A model generated the notes under the pieces. It had not been told where the DNA came from. It was given only the letters and a program-made list of their open reading frames with translations, and searched no databases. Both the position numbers and the translations under genes were made by a program. Below are positions 41,639-50,250 of a DNA stretch of 64,000 nt, one piece after another. Position 1 is the stretch's first letter. Every line of letters begins with the position of its first letter. Source of the stretch: Actinopolymorpha rutila (GTDB taxonomy: Bacteria; Actinomycetota; Actinomycetes; Propionibacteriales; Actinopolymorphaceae); contig NZ_JACBZH010000001.1 of NCBI RefSeq assembly GCF_013407855.1, forward strand, positions 1,302,001 through 1,366,000, in the 5' to 3' direction.

Positions 41639-42340
41639 GTGGCCGTCATCCACCGGGCCGAGATCCGTCCGACCAAGCTGGAACTCCTCGGCGAGTGGCT
41701 ACCGAAGCAGCCCTGGTACACCGGTGCGCCGGGGGAGAAGCCTGCCTCGGTCGGCGCGTACCGGTTCGACGACCCACGCGGCGAGGTGGGCATCGAGACC
41801 CTCCTGGTCCGCACGTCGGCCGGCCAGGTGGTGCAGGCCCCGCTGACCTACCGGGGCGCGCCGCTCGCCGGTGGCGAGCCGTACCTCGTGGGCACGATGG
41901 AGCACTCGGCCCTGGGCCGGCGCTGGGTGTACGACGGGTGCGGTGATCCCGTCTACCTGTCCGCGCTGGCCGCGGTGGTTCTCGGGCACGCGGTGCAGGC
42001 GGAGGAACTCGTCGAGGGTGAGGGCGCGGACGGGCCGCAGCGGCGTACACCCACCGTCTCGGTCGTGGGTACCGGTACGCGGGGTGGTGTGACGGTCCCG
42101 GTCGTCGAGGCAGTGGCGCAGGCGGAGCAGGTGGAGAATCCGGCTGTCACCACCGAGGGCGGGCACACGGTCGTGCGGATCCCTGGGCTGGAGCTCACCG
42201 TCGTTCGCCTGGTGGATGTTCCGGACGGGGACCGCGACGACACCGAGGGCACCGAGGGCACGGACCAGGGCGGTGCGCTGCTCGGCGCGTGGACCGACCA
42301 GACCCGGCCGGTGCGGCTGGCGACGGCGCGGCGACCTTGA
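41639..42340 (+). CDS. Maltokinase N-terminal-cap-like protein
   Basis: 233 residues from GTG 41639 with AGGAG upstream. IHRAEIRPTKLELLGEWLPKQPWYTG, then GAYRFDDPRGEVGIETLLVRTSAGQVVQAPLTYRGAPL and GTMEHSALGRRWVYDGCGDPVYLSALAAVVL, match the cap domain of actinobacterial maltokinases (Mak), here without the kinase lobes. Stand-alone cap proteins are widespread in actinobacteria, with no proven reaction. Confidence 0.82.
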   Translation: MAVIHRAEIRPTKLELLGEWLPKQPWYTGAPGEKPASVGAYRFDDPRGEVGIETLLVRTSAGQVVQAPLTYRGAPLAGGEPYLVGTMEHSALGRRWVYDGCGDPVYLSALAAVVLGHAVQAEELVEGEGADGPQRRTPTVSVVGTGTRGGVTVPVVEAVAQAEQVENPAVTTEGGHTVVRIPGLELTVVRLVDVPDGDRDDTEGTEGTDQGGALLGAWTDQTRPVRLATARRP

Positions 42341-42373
42341 CGCCGTTCGCCTTCCGAAACTGCCTGCCCGGCC

Positions 42374-42781
42374 TCAGGTGCGATGTGGACTGAGCGGAGA
42401 GCGGTCACCGACCAGCCACCGATGTCCGTACGGGTCGAAGAAGCCGCCCTGGCGGTGCGCACCCCACGGCATCTGGTGGTCGCGTACGGGGTCGTCGCCG
42501 TCCGCCCCCGCGGCGACCGCGCGGGCGACGAAGCTGTCCGGGTCGTCCACGAAGATCTCCACCCGGACGGTCGTGGTGCCGACTTCGCCGGGACTCGCCC
42601 AGCCGTTCTTCTCCGGCTCGCCGAGGAAGATCGGGGCGCCCTCGATCTCCAGGCCGATGACCGAGCCGAGGTTCCACAGTTCACGGGCGCCGACGGCCTG
42701 GGCGTACCACCGCGCCGCGGCAGGAGCGTCGGGCACGGCCAGCATGAGAGAGATGACGGGTCCGCGGGCCTGCGACGACAT
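42374..42781 (-). CDS. VOC (glyoxalase/bleomycin-resistance-like) family protein
   Basis: 135 residues; GGAGGA before ATG 42781. PVISLMLAVPDAPAAARWYAQAVGARELW begins the first beta-alpha-beta-beta-beta module, VRVEIFVDDPDSFVARAVAAGADGDDPVRDHQMPWGAHRQGGFFDPYGHRWLV the second, with the typical DPYGHRW end. Metal-dependent lyase, dioxygenase or drug-binding roles are all possible. Confidence 0.87.
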   Translation of the reverse strand: MSSQARGPVISLMLAVPDAPAAARWYAQAVGARELWNLGSVIGLEIEGAPIFLGEPEKNGWASPGEVGTTTVRVEIFVDDPDSFVARAVAAGADGDDPVRDHQMPWGAHRQGGFFDPYGHRWLVGDRSPLSPHRT

Positions 42782-42885
42782 GGGTCCTCCAAGCAGAGTG
42801 TGCCCGAATCGTAGACCCGACGACGGTCGGTCTGGTTTGCTTCCGGTTCTGGGGGTCCGGGGAAGTCGACAGAGGAGGTCCGACC

Positions 42886-43386
42886 GTGAAGATCAGCGAG
42901 CCCACGATCGTCGAACGTGCCGCGCAGCCCTACGTCGCCATCACGGCGTCGGTCCCGATGACCCGGATGGCCGCCACCCTCCCGCCGCTGAACGGCGAGG
43001 TCTTCGGCTGGCTCGAGGCACGCGACATCGCACCCGCCGGCGCACCGTTGTGGAAGTACAACGTCATCGACATGGACGGCGACCTGGAGATCGAGGTCGG
43101 CGTGCCCGTTGCGGAGAAGGTCGCCGGTGACGACCGGGTCCGGTCCGGCGTGCTTCCGGCCGGCCGGTACGCGACGCTGCGGCACGTCGGCCACCCCGAC
43201 GAACTGGTCGACGCCACCGGGGCGCTGCTCAGGTGGGCTGACGGCGAGGGCCTTCGCTGGGACGTCGCCGACTCCCGGGGAGGCGAGCGCTGGGCCGCCC
43301 GGCTGGAGTTCTACCTGACCGATCCCGCGGACGAGCCGGACCTGAACAAGTGGGAGACCGACCTGGTGTTCAAGCTCGCCGACTGA
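42886..43386 (+). CDS. GyrI-like (AraC effector-binding domain) small-molecule-binding protein
   Basis: 166 residues from GTG 42886, AGGAGG upstream. VERAAQPYVAITASVPMTRM, APLWKYNVIDMDGDLEIEVGVPVAE and VLPAGRYATLRHVGHPDELVDATGALLRWADGEGLRW follow the SHS2 GyrI/BmrR effector-domain pattern. Without a DNA-binding domain it may bind or hydrolyse small hydrophobic compounds. Confidence 0.87.
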   Translation: MKISEPTIVERAAQPYVAITASVPMTRMAATLPPLNGEVFGWLEARDIAPAGAPLWKYNVIDMDGDLEIEVGVPVAEKVAGDDRVRSGVLPAGRYATLRHVGHPDELVDATGALLRWADGEGLRWDVADSRGGERWAARLEFYLTDPADEPDLNKWETDLVFKLAD

Positions 43387-43397
43387 GCGGCGCGTCG

Positions 43398-44390
43398 CTA
43401 CGGATAGCGGCGGACGGCGGCCGCCAGCCGGTCGACGAACTGACGCCCGAACGCCGAACTGCCGTCGACGGCGATCACGGCGAGATAGGCGAAGACCCTC
43501 CACAGTTCGCGTCGCTGTGCGAATCCCGGATCGATCGGGGTGATCTCGCGGTAGCCGTCGAAGACGGCCTCCGGGACCGGCGAGAAGTAGTCGACCAGCG
43601 CCAGGTCGACCTCCGGGTGCCCGAAGGACGGCGCGGGGTCGAGCAGCACGGCTCCGGCCGGGGTTCCGGTGGTGCCGTCGACGTCGGGCGTCAGGAAGTT
43701 GTTCTGCTGGGCGTCGCCGTGCAGCAGCGTGGGCTTGGGCTCGGGCCCGCACAGCGCGGGGAACCGGCCGACGAGGTGCTCGACGTCTCGGGCCAGGTCC
43801 GGTGAGAGGTGGCCGCTGTCGACCGCCTGCCGCAGGCGGGGCAGCACCCGGCGTTCGGCGTAGAAGTCCGGCCAGGAGCCGGTGCCGGTGCCGGAGTCCG
43901 TGGCGGAGTCGGTGTCGACCGGACGGTTGTCCTGGCGCAGCGGGCCGAAGAACCCGTCGAACTCGGCGAGGCCGAACCGCTGTCCGTGCACCTGGTGCAC
44001 CGTCGCGAGCGCCCGGCCGATCGAGCGCCACTGCTCGGCCGTTCGTGCCTGCGGGAGCACCTCCGGTATCGCTTCCAGCAACAACAGCGAGCCGTTGTCA
44101 ACCCGTACTTGCCCGGTGGCGACCGGGGTGGGCGTGGCCACTCCGGTACGTCGCCGCAGCAGCTCGAGACCCCGTAGCTCCGCGGTGAACTGCTCACTGC
44201 CCGCGACCGTCAGGTCCAGCTTGACGAACACCGAGAACGGCTCGCCCCGGAAGATGCCGCACGGGTGGGACGCACGGTCGTCCAGGTCGGCGAAACCGGT
44301 CGCGGTCCACGGCCGGCCGAGGTGGGCCGATGCCGCGACCTCGACCGCGCTCAGGATCGACGCGGCGGAGAGCGGATGTGTCGTGGCCAT
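43398..44390 (-). CDS. Fructosamine kinase family protein
   Basis: 330 residues. GIFRGEPFSVFVKLDL supplies the ATP-site lysine, FTAELRGLELLRRRTGVATPTPVATG the helix-C region, LLHGDAQQNNFL the catalytic loop and VLLDPAPSFGHPEVDLALVDYF the metal-binding region. These enzymes phosphorylate ketoamines from protein glycation, or small aminosugars. HGD-x4-N is intact. Divergent from the TIGR03086 gene. Confidence 0.9.
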   Translation of the reverse strand: MATTHPLSAASILSAVEVAASAHLGRPWTATGFADLDDRASHPCGIFRGEPFSVFVKLDLTVAGSEQFTAELRGLELLRRRTGVATPTPVATGQVRVDNGSLLLLEAIPEVLPQARTAEQWRSIGRALATVHQVHGQRFGLAEFDGFFGPLRQDNRPVDTDSATDSGTGTGSWPDFYAERRVLPRLRQAVDSGHLSPDLARDVEHLVGRFPALCGPEPKPTLLHGDAQQNNFLTPDVDGTTGTPAGAVLLDPAPSFGHPEVDLALVDYFSPVPEAVFDGYREITPIDPGFAQRRELWRVFAYLAVIAVDGSSAFGRQFVDRLAAAVRRYP

Positions 44391-44463
44391 CGTCCGGAGC
44401 GTACTGCCCCTGTCCTGTTAGGTTGTCGGCCACATCGTCGTTCCTCGTGGGAAGGAGCCGCGG

Positions 44464-45063
44464 ATGAGTTCGGCGGCCGCTCTTGAGTCCCTGCGTACCG
44501 CGGGCGAGGTGACCAACCGGATCGTGGCCGGCATCGGTGGGGATCAGTGGGACGCACCGACCCCGTGTTCGGACTGGAACGTCCGTACGCTGCTCAACCA
44601 CGTCGTCGCCGGCAACCTTCTCACCGCGGCGGTTCTGGGAGGCGCCGAGCTTCCGTCACCGGAAGAACGCGCCCGGCTCGGTCGGGTCGACCGGCTCGGC
44701 ACCGACCCGCTGACGGCCAGTCGGCAGTCCGTCGACGACCTGCTCGGGGCCTTCGGACAACCCGGGGTGTTCGAGCGCATCCATCCCTCGCCGGTGGGGC
44801 AGGTGCCCGGCGCCGCTCTCGTGCATCTGCGGACCACCGAACTCCTGGTCCACGGCTGGGACCTCGCCCGGGCGACCGGGCAGCCGGCGGACTTTCCCGA
44901 AGCGCTGGCCGAGCAGGAGCTGGCGTTCACGCAGGCGAACGTCGGAAGAGCGCGCACCGGTCCGAACGGCCCGTTCGGTGCGTCGCGACCGGTCGCCGAC
45001 GACGCCCCGGCCATCGACCGGCTCGCCGCACTGCTCGGCCGTAGTGTCCACAGCGCCGCATAG
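44464..45063 (+). CDS. TIGR03086 family metal-binding protein (mycothiol-dependent isomerase-like)
   Basis: 199 residues; AGGAG before ATG 44464. TPCSDWNVRTLLNHVVAGNLLTAAVL is the DinB-like first helix pair with the WNVR-x2-LNHV ligand motif. ELLVHGWDLARATGQPADFPEALAEQ is the second. The family includes mycothiol maleylpyruvate isomerases; a thiol-transfer or metal-binding role is inferred. Confidence 0.9.
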   Translation: MSSAAALESLRTAGEVTNRIVAGIGGDQWDAPTPCSDWNVRTLLNHVVAGNLLTAAVLGGAELPSPEERARLGRVDRLGTDPLTASRQSVDDLLGAFGQPGVFERIHPSPVGQVPGAALVHLRTTELLVHGWDLARATGQPADFPEALAEQELAFTQANVGRARTGPNGPFGASRPVADDAPAIDRLAALLGRSVHSAA

Positions 45064-45105
45064 CGAGTGCCGTCCAGTCAGCATCGACAGGAGGTTGCGT
45101 ACGTG

Positions 45106-45957
45106 ATGGCGCTTCCGGCAGACACCCACGTACACAGCGAATACTCCTGGGACACCGGCGGTCCGAACTCCGCGGCGGCGGGGACCATGGAGCGGACCTG
45201 CGAACGCGCGACGCGGATCGGTCTTCCGTCGGTGGTGTTCACCGAGCACCTGGACTTCGTGGGCTGGGAGATCGACACCACGGACCTGCCGGACCACCTG
45301 CGCGGGCTGGTGAGTCCCGACCAGACCCTGGTCCCACCTCCGCTGGACGTGGACGGCTATCTCGAGTCGATCGAGCGCTGCCGGCACGGCTTTCCCGACC
45401 TGCAGATCCTCACCGGAGTGGAGTTCGGGCAACCACACCTTGACGGGGAGGCGGCCGCGCGCGTGCTGGACGTGTCGAAGCTGGATCGTGTCAACGGCTC
45501 CTTGCACACACTGACCGTCGATGGCCGACGGCACGAACCGCCCACCCTGTATGGGCTGTGGCCGGCGGACAAGGTGATCCACGAGTACCTCGCCGAGGTG
45601 CCCCGCATGGTCGACGGTTCCCAGGAGTTCGAGGTGCTCACCCACCTCGACTACGCCGTTCGCTACTGGCCGGGTGAGGAGGCCGGGCCGTTCGACCCGA
45701 AGCGGTTCGAGGACGGCTTCCGGCAGGCGATGCGAGCGTTGGCCGGCAGCGGCCGTGCGCTGGAGATGAACGTCGGCGGTCAGCTGCGTCCGTGGATTCC
45801 GCAGTGGTGGAGCGAGGAGGGCGGGCGGGCGATCACCTTCGGCAGTGACGCGCACGAACCACGAGCCCTGGCGAGCAACTTCCCCGAAGCCGTGGCGATG
45901 GTCGAGCACTTCGGCTTCCGTCCGGGCCGCCGGCCGGCGGACTTCTGGACCCGGTGA
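45106..45957 (+). CDS. PHP-domain phosphoesterase (HisK-like)
   Basis: About 283 residues. DTHVHSEYSWD is the metal-binding start of PHP domains. VVFTEHLDFV, TGVEFGQPH, VNGSLHTL, VLTHLDYAVR and ITFGSDAHEP supply the remaining His/Asp/Glu ligands of a trinuclear site, as in histidinol-phosphatase HisK. AGGAGG lies eight bases before GTG 45103 and eleven before ATG 45106; either may start. Its stop overlaps the next gene by GTGA. Confidence 0.9.
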   Translation: MALPADTHVHSEYSWDTGGPNSAAAGTMERTCERATRIGLPSVVFTEHLDFVGWEIDTTDLPDHLRGLVSPDQTLVPPPLDVDGYLESIERCRHGFPDLQILTGVEFGQPHLDGEAAARVLDVSKLDRVNGSLHTLTVDGRRHEPPTLYGLWPADKVIHEYLAEVPRMVDGSQEFEVLTHLDYAVRYWPGEEAGPFDPKRFEDGFRQAMRALAGSGRALEMNVGGQLRPWIPQWWSEEGGRAITFGSDAHEPRALASNFPEAVAMVEHFGFRPGRRPADFWTR

Positions 45958-46514
45958 CCATGGCGGACGGCTCGACGGAGGTCGAGCTCACCCTGGCCGA
46001 GCTCCGGGAGGTCGCCGGCTACGCGGCTGCGTGCGCGCGGCCGGCGTTGACGGTCTTCGAATCCGAACGTCCCGAAGATCAACGCCCACGGGAGGCGATC
46101 GACGTCGCGCAGGCGTTCGCGGACGGGGCCGAGCGGACCAAGGCGCTGCGCGACCGCGCCTGGGCGGCCCAGCGCGCGGCTTCGCAGGCGCGTGACGCGG
46201 GGCAGGCGGCAGCGGGCGAAGCCGCGCGTGCGGCACTCGCCGCGGCCGGAGCCGCGTTCCTTCACCCGTTGGCGAAAGCCACCCAGGTGAAGCACATTCT
46301 CGGCTCGGCCGCCCATGCCGCGCGGGCGTTCGAGTTGTCCGCCGGAGACGATCCGGCCGTCGGCGCCGACCACCTCGCGCAGGCCAGGTCGCTCGCGAAC
46401 CCCGTCGTGGTGGACGTACTGCGGCGCTATCCGGACGCACCGCGCGGCGGTGGACGGGTCGGCGACCTGATCCGTCAACTGGACGCGTCGCTCCGCTCGG
46501 CGGGCCCCGGCTGA
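45954..46514 (+). CDS. Imm5-like (putative immunity protein family) helical protein
   Basis: 186 residues from GTG 45954 (GTGA overlap), or ATG 45960. Ala-rich helices LTLAELREVAGYAAACARPALTVFESERPEDQRPREAIDVAQAFADG and AFLHPLAKATQVKHILGSAAHAARAFELSAGDD match the Imm5-like family first described from polymorphic-toxin loci. No toxin or secretion gene lies nearby, and it is coupled to a PHP phosphoesterase instead, so an immunity function here is doubtful. Confidence 0.78.
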   Translation: MTMADGSTEVELTLAELREVAGYAAACARPALTVFESERPEDQRPREAIDVAQAFADGAERTKALRDRAWAAQRAASQARDAGQAAAGEAARAALAAAGAAFLHPLAKATQVKHILGSAAHAARAFELSAGDDPAVGADHLAQARSLANPVVVDVLRRYPDAPRGGGRVGDLIRQLDASLRSAGPG

Positions 46515-46527
46515 CCAGGGAGGCGCC

Positions 46528-47478
46528 TCAGCCGCGTCCGTCCCACCAGGCAAGCACCCGGGACGCCCGCAGGGTGTTCCACCTGCTGGGTTGGCCGTCG
46601 CCGTCCTCCAGCCGGAAGTGCACCGCGCCGGGATGGGTGTTCTCCAGCAGCCAGGTGCCGTCGTCGCAGCGTTTGGAGCGTACGAGTTCGACTGCCTCAC
46701 CGAGCCGTGGATCCCTGACGTCGGCCGCACGGAAGTACTCCAACCCACGGAGCACGTCGTAGTGCCACCTCGTCGGGAACGAGAACGACAGCCAATCGTC
46801 GGAGACCACCTCGCCGGTGGTCCTGCGGCGCAAGAGCGAGCGATCGAGCAGGTACGCCTCACCGCCGCGCCGCGCGGCCTGAAGCTCGGCCGATCCGCCG
46901 CCGACGCGTTCGTACTCCAGCAGTCCCTCGAGTACGCAGATCGTCGAGTGGAACGACGACACCTCGGCGCCGCGTTCGGTCCAGCAGTTCCATCCGCCGT
47001 CGGCGAGCTGGTCCGCGAGCAGGCGGGCGACGACCTGGCTGACGTCGGCACCGAAGTAGGCGCCGAGCGTCACCGTTCGGCCGTTGATGCAAGGCTCGAC
47101 CTCGCCGTCGAAGAAGGGCAGATCGTCGTACTCCCAGCGGCAGTTCGCGGCGACCAGCGCGGTCATCTCGCGAGCGGCGTCGCAGGCCGGGTCGAGGCCG
47201 AAGTCGTACAGCTCCATCATGGCCGGCAGGGTCGACGTCCATGGTTGGCTGCCGTCCCTCGGCGGCTCGCCGCGGCCGGGGAAGCACGCGCCTCCCATCC
47301 ACCGACCGTCCGGGTCGCGGGCGGACAGCAACCGGGCACCCCAGCCCTCGCTCGCCACCCGGGCACGTTCCGCGGCCACCGCGTCGGCAGGCGCTTCTGT
47401 CAGGTCACGCAGGACCTGCCACCGCAGCGCCGGGTCGGAGTCGAGCAGCCAGTCGATCGGCGGCGTTTCCTCGTTCAT
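46528..47478 (-). CDS. Squalene-cyclase/prenyltransferase-like alpha-barrel protein
   Basis: 316 residues from ATG 47478, seven bases after TAGCTT (leaderless). Repeated helix pairs with QDG-like motifs (DPDGRWMGGACF, LADGGWNCWTERG, CDDGTWLLENTHPG) are typical of terpenoid-cyclase/protein-prenyltransferase alpha-alpha toroids. The cyclase DxDD acid motif is not visible, so catalysis is not claimed. Such soluble proteins are usually uncharacterised. Confidence 0.8.
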   Translation of the reverse strand: MNEETPPIDWLLDSDPALRWQVLRDLTEAPADAVAAERARVASEGWGARLLSARDPDGRWMGGACFPGRGEPPRDGSQPWTSTLPAMMELYDFGLDPACDAAREMTALVAANCRWEYDDLPFFDGEVEPCINGRTVTLGAYFGADVSQVVARLLADQLADGGWNCWTERGAEVSSFHSTICVLEGLLEYERVGGGSAELQAARRGGEAYLLDRSLLRRRTTGEVVSDDWLSFSFPTRWHYDVLRGLEYFRAADVRDPRLGEAVELVRSKRCDDGTWLLENTHPGAVHFRLEDGDGQPSRWNTLRASRVLAWWDGRG

Positions 47479-47571
47479 GGCGAACAAGCTAGCGCCAGTA
47501 CCGGACGTCGTCCTACCGGAACCGAGCGCCGATCGACTCGCTGGTCGGTGGTCGGCACGCCATGCCGGCCC

Positions 47572-48312
47572 TCAACCGTGAACGAGTGAGATCACCCCGC
47601 GAACAGCCAGCACCAAACCGAGGGCCAGTATCAGGCCGTAGACGTAGCGCTCGAACCTGTGGGCGGGAATGCGGGCATGCAGCCGGTGCCCGGCCCAGGT
47701 CGCCAGTCCGATCGCCGGCAACGAGAGCGCGAGGAGCTTCGGCAGTTCGGGAGTCCACACTCCGCCAAGGGCCTGTCCGGTCACCACAAGTACGCCGGAG
47801 AAGAGGAAATGCGCCTGGAGCGTCCCCCGGAACAGCCGCGGAGGCCAGCGGCGCATCGTCCCGAACACCACCACCGGCACGCCGTTGAAGTTGTAGGCGC
47901 TGCCGAGCGCACCGGCGAGCAGCCCGGCGGGGAAGGCCCAGTTCCTGCCACGCGGTGCCGTCACGGCCGACGGGCTGAGGGAGTAGGCGCCGTACAGCAT
48001 CAGGAACGCGCCGAGTGCCGTGCTGGTCACCGATTCTGGCACGAGGAGAAGCAGCGCGAGTCCGAGGGGGATGCCGAGCAGGGTGCCGATGCTCAGCCTC
48101 ACGAGTGCGTGGGTGTCGATCTCCCGGCTGCGGGACGTGAGGCCCAGGGCCGCGACCGTGAGGCCGGCCACGCCGATCAGGGACGCCGAGGTGTGCAGGC
48201 TGACCGGAAGCAGTGCCAGCAACGGCATGCTCACCACGGCCTCACCGAAGCCGAAGGTCGCCCTGGTCAGCGCTCCCACGAACACGACCAGGACCACCAG
48301 CACCTCGAGCAT
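47572..48312 (-). CDS. TauE/SafE family anion exporter
   Basis: 246 residues, about eight spans. VFVGALTRATFGFGEAVVSMPLLALL is the first TauE repeat motif and GALGSAYNFNGVPVVVFGTMRRW the second. Members export sulfite, sulfoacetate or other anions. ATG 48312 follows TAGGGT by seven bases (leaderless). Confidence 0.88.
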   Translation of the reverse strand: MLEVLVVLVVFVGALTRATFGFGEAVVSMPLLALLPVSLHTSASLIGVAGLTVAALGLTSRSREIDTHALVRLSIGTLLGIPLGLALLLLVPESVTSTALGAFLMLYGAYSLSPSAVTAPRGRNWAFPAGLLAGALGSAYNFNGVPVVVFGTMRRWPPRLFRGTLQAHFLFSGVLVVTGQALGGVWTPELPKLLALSLPAIGLATWAGHRLHARIPAHRFERYVYGLILALGLVLAVRGVISLVHG

Positions 48313-48348
48313 CGAGGCAACCCTATTGGTCGCCCGGCCGGAGCTTCG

Positions 48349-49407
48349 TCATCCCTCGGGGTCTCGCAGGGAGGTGGGAGAGAGGAACGGCTGGAGCAGC
48401 CCGGCGCCGTCGCCCGCACCGCCGACGTCCGGGGTCCGCCGGGCGATCCCGGCCAGGAGGTCGGCGACCTGGACCCGCGGGTCGTCCCGGGAGTCGACGG
48501 TCACCAACCCGGCCAACGGCGACTGTTCGGCCCACCGGGCTTCGTCCGCGTCCGCGTCCGTTGCCGGCGAGTCGGCCCCGTACGCGAGCACCCGCTGGAG
48601 GCGCCGCAACCGGCCGGCCGTGAGGGCGCTCTGCTCGTCGTGGATCACCAGCACCCGCCGCTGTCCGCCGCTCCAGAACAGGACGGTCTCGGCCAGCGCC
48701 GGCAGCATCGGCTCCAGCGGTGGCGGGATCGAGCGGTCGTCGTTCATCAGCCGGGTCACGATCTCCCACACCCGCGTCCGGGTGAGCCCGTCGAGGACGA
48801 GGTCGGCGTCCGCGCCGAGCCCGGCTCCGGCCAGCGAGTCGCGCGCCTGGAAGAAGCGCTCCATGGCGCCGCGATCCGGCTGGCGCTGTCTCTTCGTACG
48901 GACCAACCTGACGAAGGCCGCGAGGAAGGCCCGCCAGTCGCGACCGCCCGCCCGTCCAGCCCGGTAGAGGGCGAGGGCGGCCGGGCGGTGGTGCTGGGTC
49001 AGGCGAGTGCCCGCCGCGTAGGAGGGCTCGACCAGGAACAGGTCGACGATGCGGGTGACGAGGAAGTACTCCTTGTCGACCAGGTGGACGTGCGCCCGGC
49101 CGCTCAGCGCCGTCAGCAACCATTCCAGCGCCTCACCCGACCGCGGCCCGCGCAGAAATCTCCCGGACTTGAACTCGTTGAGCGACCACCTGGATCCGGA
49201 CCGCAGCGCCTGGAGGAGGTCGTCCGCCTCGCGGACGCTCAGGTCGACACTCGCGTGTGTGAACAGCGGGGTCGCGGTGTCCAGCAGGTTGGTGCCGGAG
49301 AACCCGGACTCGTCGCAGGCGATCTCCACGACGGCGCCGCCGACGCCTTCCGCCGGCGGCAGTCCGCCCTGTGGGGGCAGCCTCTGGTCCCTCAGCACGT
49401 TGACCAT
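48349..49407 (-). CDS. DUF3800-like protein
   Basis: 352 residues from ATG 49407. The opening VVEIACDESGFSGTNLLD and the end DSRDDPRVQVADLLAGIARR correspond to the DUF3800 pattern (DES near the N-terminus, a second acidic QxADLxAG motif at the C-terminus), thought to be an RNase H-like fold. DUF3800 genes are often associated with mobile or defence islands. The convergent fragment of a GNAT gene follows on its upstream side, where the accessory region begins. Confidence 0.72.
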   Translation of the reverse strand: MVNVLRDQRLPPQGGLPPAEGVGGAVVEIACDESGFSGTNLLDTATPLFTHASVDLSVREADDLLQALRSGSRWSLNEFKSGRFLRGPRSGEALEWLLTALSGRAHVHLVDKEYFLVTRIVDLFLVEPSYAAGTRLTQHHRPAALALYRAGRAGGRDWRAFLAAFVRLVRTKRQRQPDRGAMERFFQARDSLAGAGLGADADLVLDGLTRTRVWEIVTRLMNDDRSIPPPLEPMLPALAETVLFWSGGQRRVLVIHDEQSALTAGRLRRLQRVLAYGADSPATDADADEARWAEQSPLAGLVTVDSRDDPRVQVADLLAGIARRTPDVGGAGDGAGLLQPFLSPTSLRDPEG

Positions 49408-49479
49408 GGTCGCGTGCCCACGCGGCTCACACCATCGAATTGCGTTCCGACCCGATCTCGTCCGGGTTCTGTGTGATCC

Positions 49480-49644
49480 TGCACGGCGTACGGCGGCGTC
49501 GTCGAGGGATACCCGCACGACACCGGCGGCAAGAAGAAGGCGGTCCTGTACAACGGCACCCGGACCCTGTTCGAACAGGCGGGCTTCGAGTTCGTTCGCA
49601 GCAAGGGAATCGGAAACTGCGTCATGCGGCGCGCCGTGCCCTGA
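49480..49644 (+). pseudogene. C-terminal fragment of a GNAT acetyltransferase
   Basis: Plus-strand frame ending TGA 49642-49644 reads VVEGYPHDTGG, LYNGTRTLFEQAGFEFVR and SKGIGNCVMRRAV, the last half of a GNAT domain (EGYP-x-DTGG and LY-x-GT-x-x-x-FE-x-AGF motifs). No acetyl-CoA-binding Q/RxxGxG segment or start codon precedes it; the upstream sequence is intergenic. It is a decayed remnant of about 50 residues. Confidence 0.75.
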
Positions 49645-49686
49645 TCCGGGCAAGCGCAGGTGTCACCAATCCTTCGGCACCCAGGT

Positions 49687-50250
49687 TCAGCTGTCGCCGG
49701 ACAGCGGGGTTGGTCGGCAGCCTCCGACCGGACCGCTCGCGATCCCGACCTCGGCGTACACGCCGTCAGGAACGCGCGACGCGGCGATGACCACTGTCTC
49801 GCCGTGCGCAACGTCGCGCCGGTCGAGTTCGACCGAGATGCCCTCACCACCGACAACGAACCGCGTGGAGCTGTCCGGGACGGCCGTGGCGCGGCGGTAG
49901 CGATCGGGCGAGCACCTCAGGTTGTCGCCGAGATACAGCACGTCAGCTCGTACGCCGTGATCGGCGAGTGCCCGCCGCAGCCCGGCGGCGTCCTCCAGTC
50001 GGTTGACCTGGACGTCGACGGTTCCACCAGGGCCGTTCTGCACGGCGTACGCCGGGCTGGTGACAACACCGGGAAAGAGGAACGCGCCCGCGGTCGCAGC
50101 CGCGACGGCGCCGCACCCGGCCGCTGTCCGGCGCCACGACCGTCGACTGGGCGTTGGCCGCGACCGTGGCTGATCCACGGATCGCGCCGCGACCCTGGCT
50201 CGAAGCTCGCTCAGCAGGTCCGTCTCAAACGTGTCGAGATCTGTGTTCAT
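49687..50250 (-). CDS. Membrane partner of ECF sigma factor (module 1)
   Basis: 187 residues; ATG 50250 overlaps the sigma-factor stop (ATGA). A basic N-terminal third (RSVDQPRSRPTPSRRSWRR) precedes one span (AAGCGAVAAATAGAFLFPGVVTS) and an outside domain (TVDVQVNRLEDAAGLRRALADHGV, DNLRCSPDRYRRA, ending with a second cysteine near the C-terminus). It is organised like an anti-sigma factor but lacks the HxxxCxxC zinc motif. It resembles the product of 59112-59741. Confidence 0.78.
   Translation of the reverse strand: MNTDLDTFETDLLSELRARVAARSVDQPRSRPTPSRRSWRRTAAGCGAVAAATAGAFLFPGVVTSPAYAVQNGPGGTVDVQVNRLEDAAGLRRALADHGVRADVLYLGDNLRCSPDRYRRATAVPDSSTRFVVGGEGISVELDRRDVAHGETVVIAASRVPDGVYAEVGIASGPVGGCRPTPLSGDS

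Noticed and set aside
45954-46514. Toxin-immunity locus
   Set aside because: The Imm5-like protein has no toxin, WXG or secretion gene beside it, so only the family name is kept.
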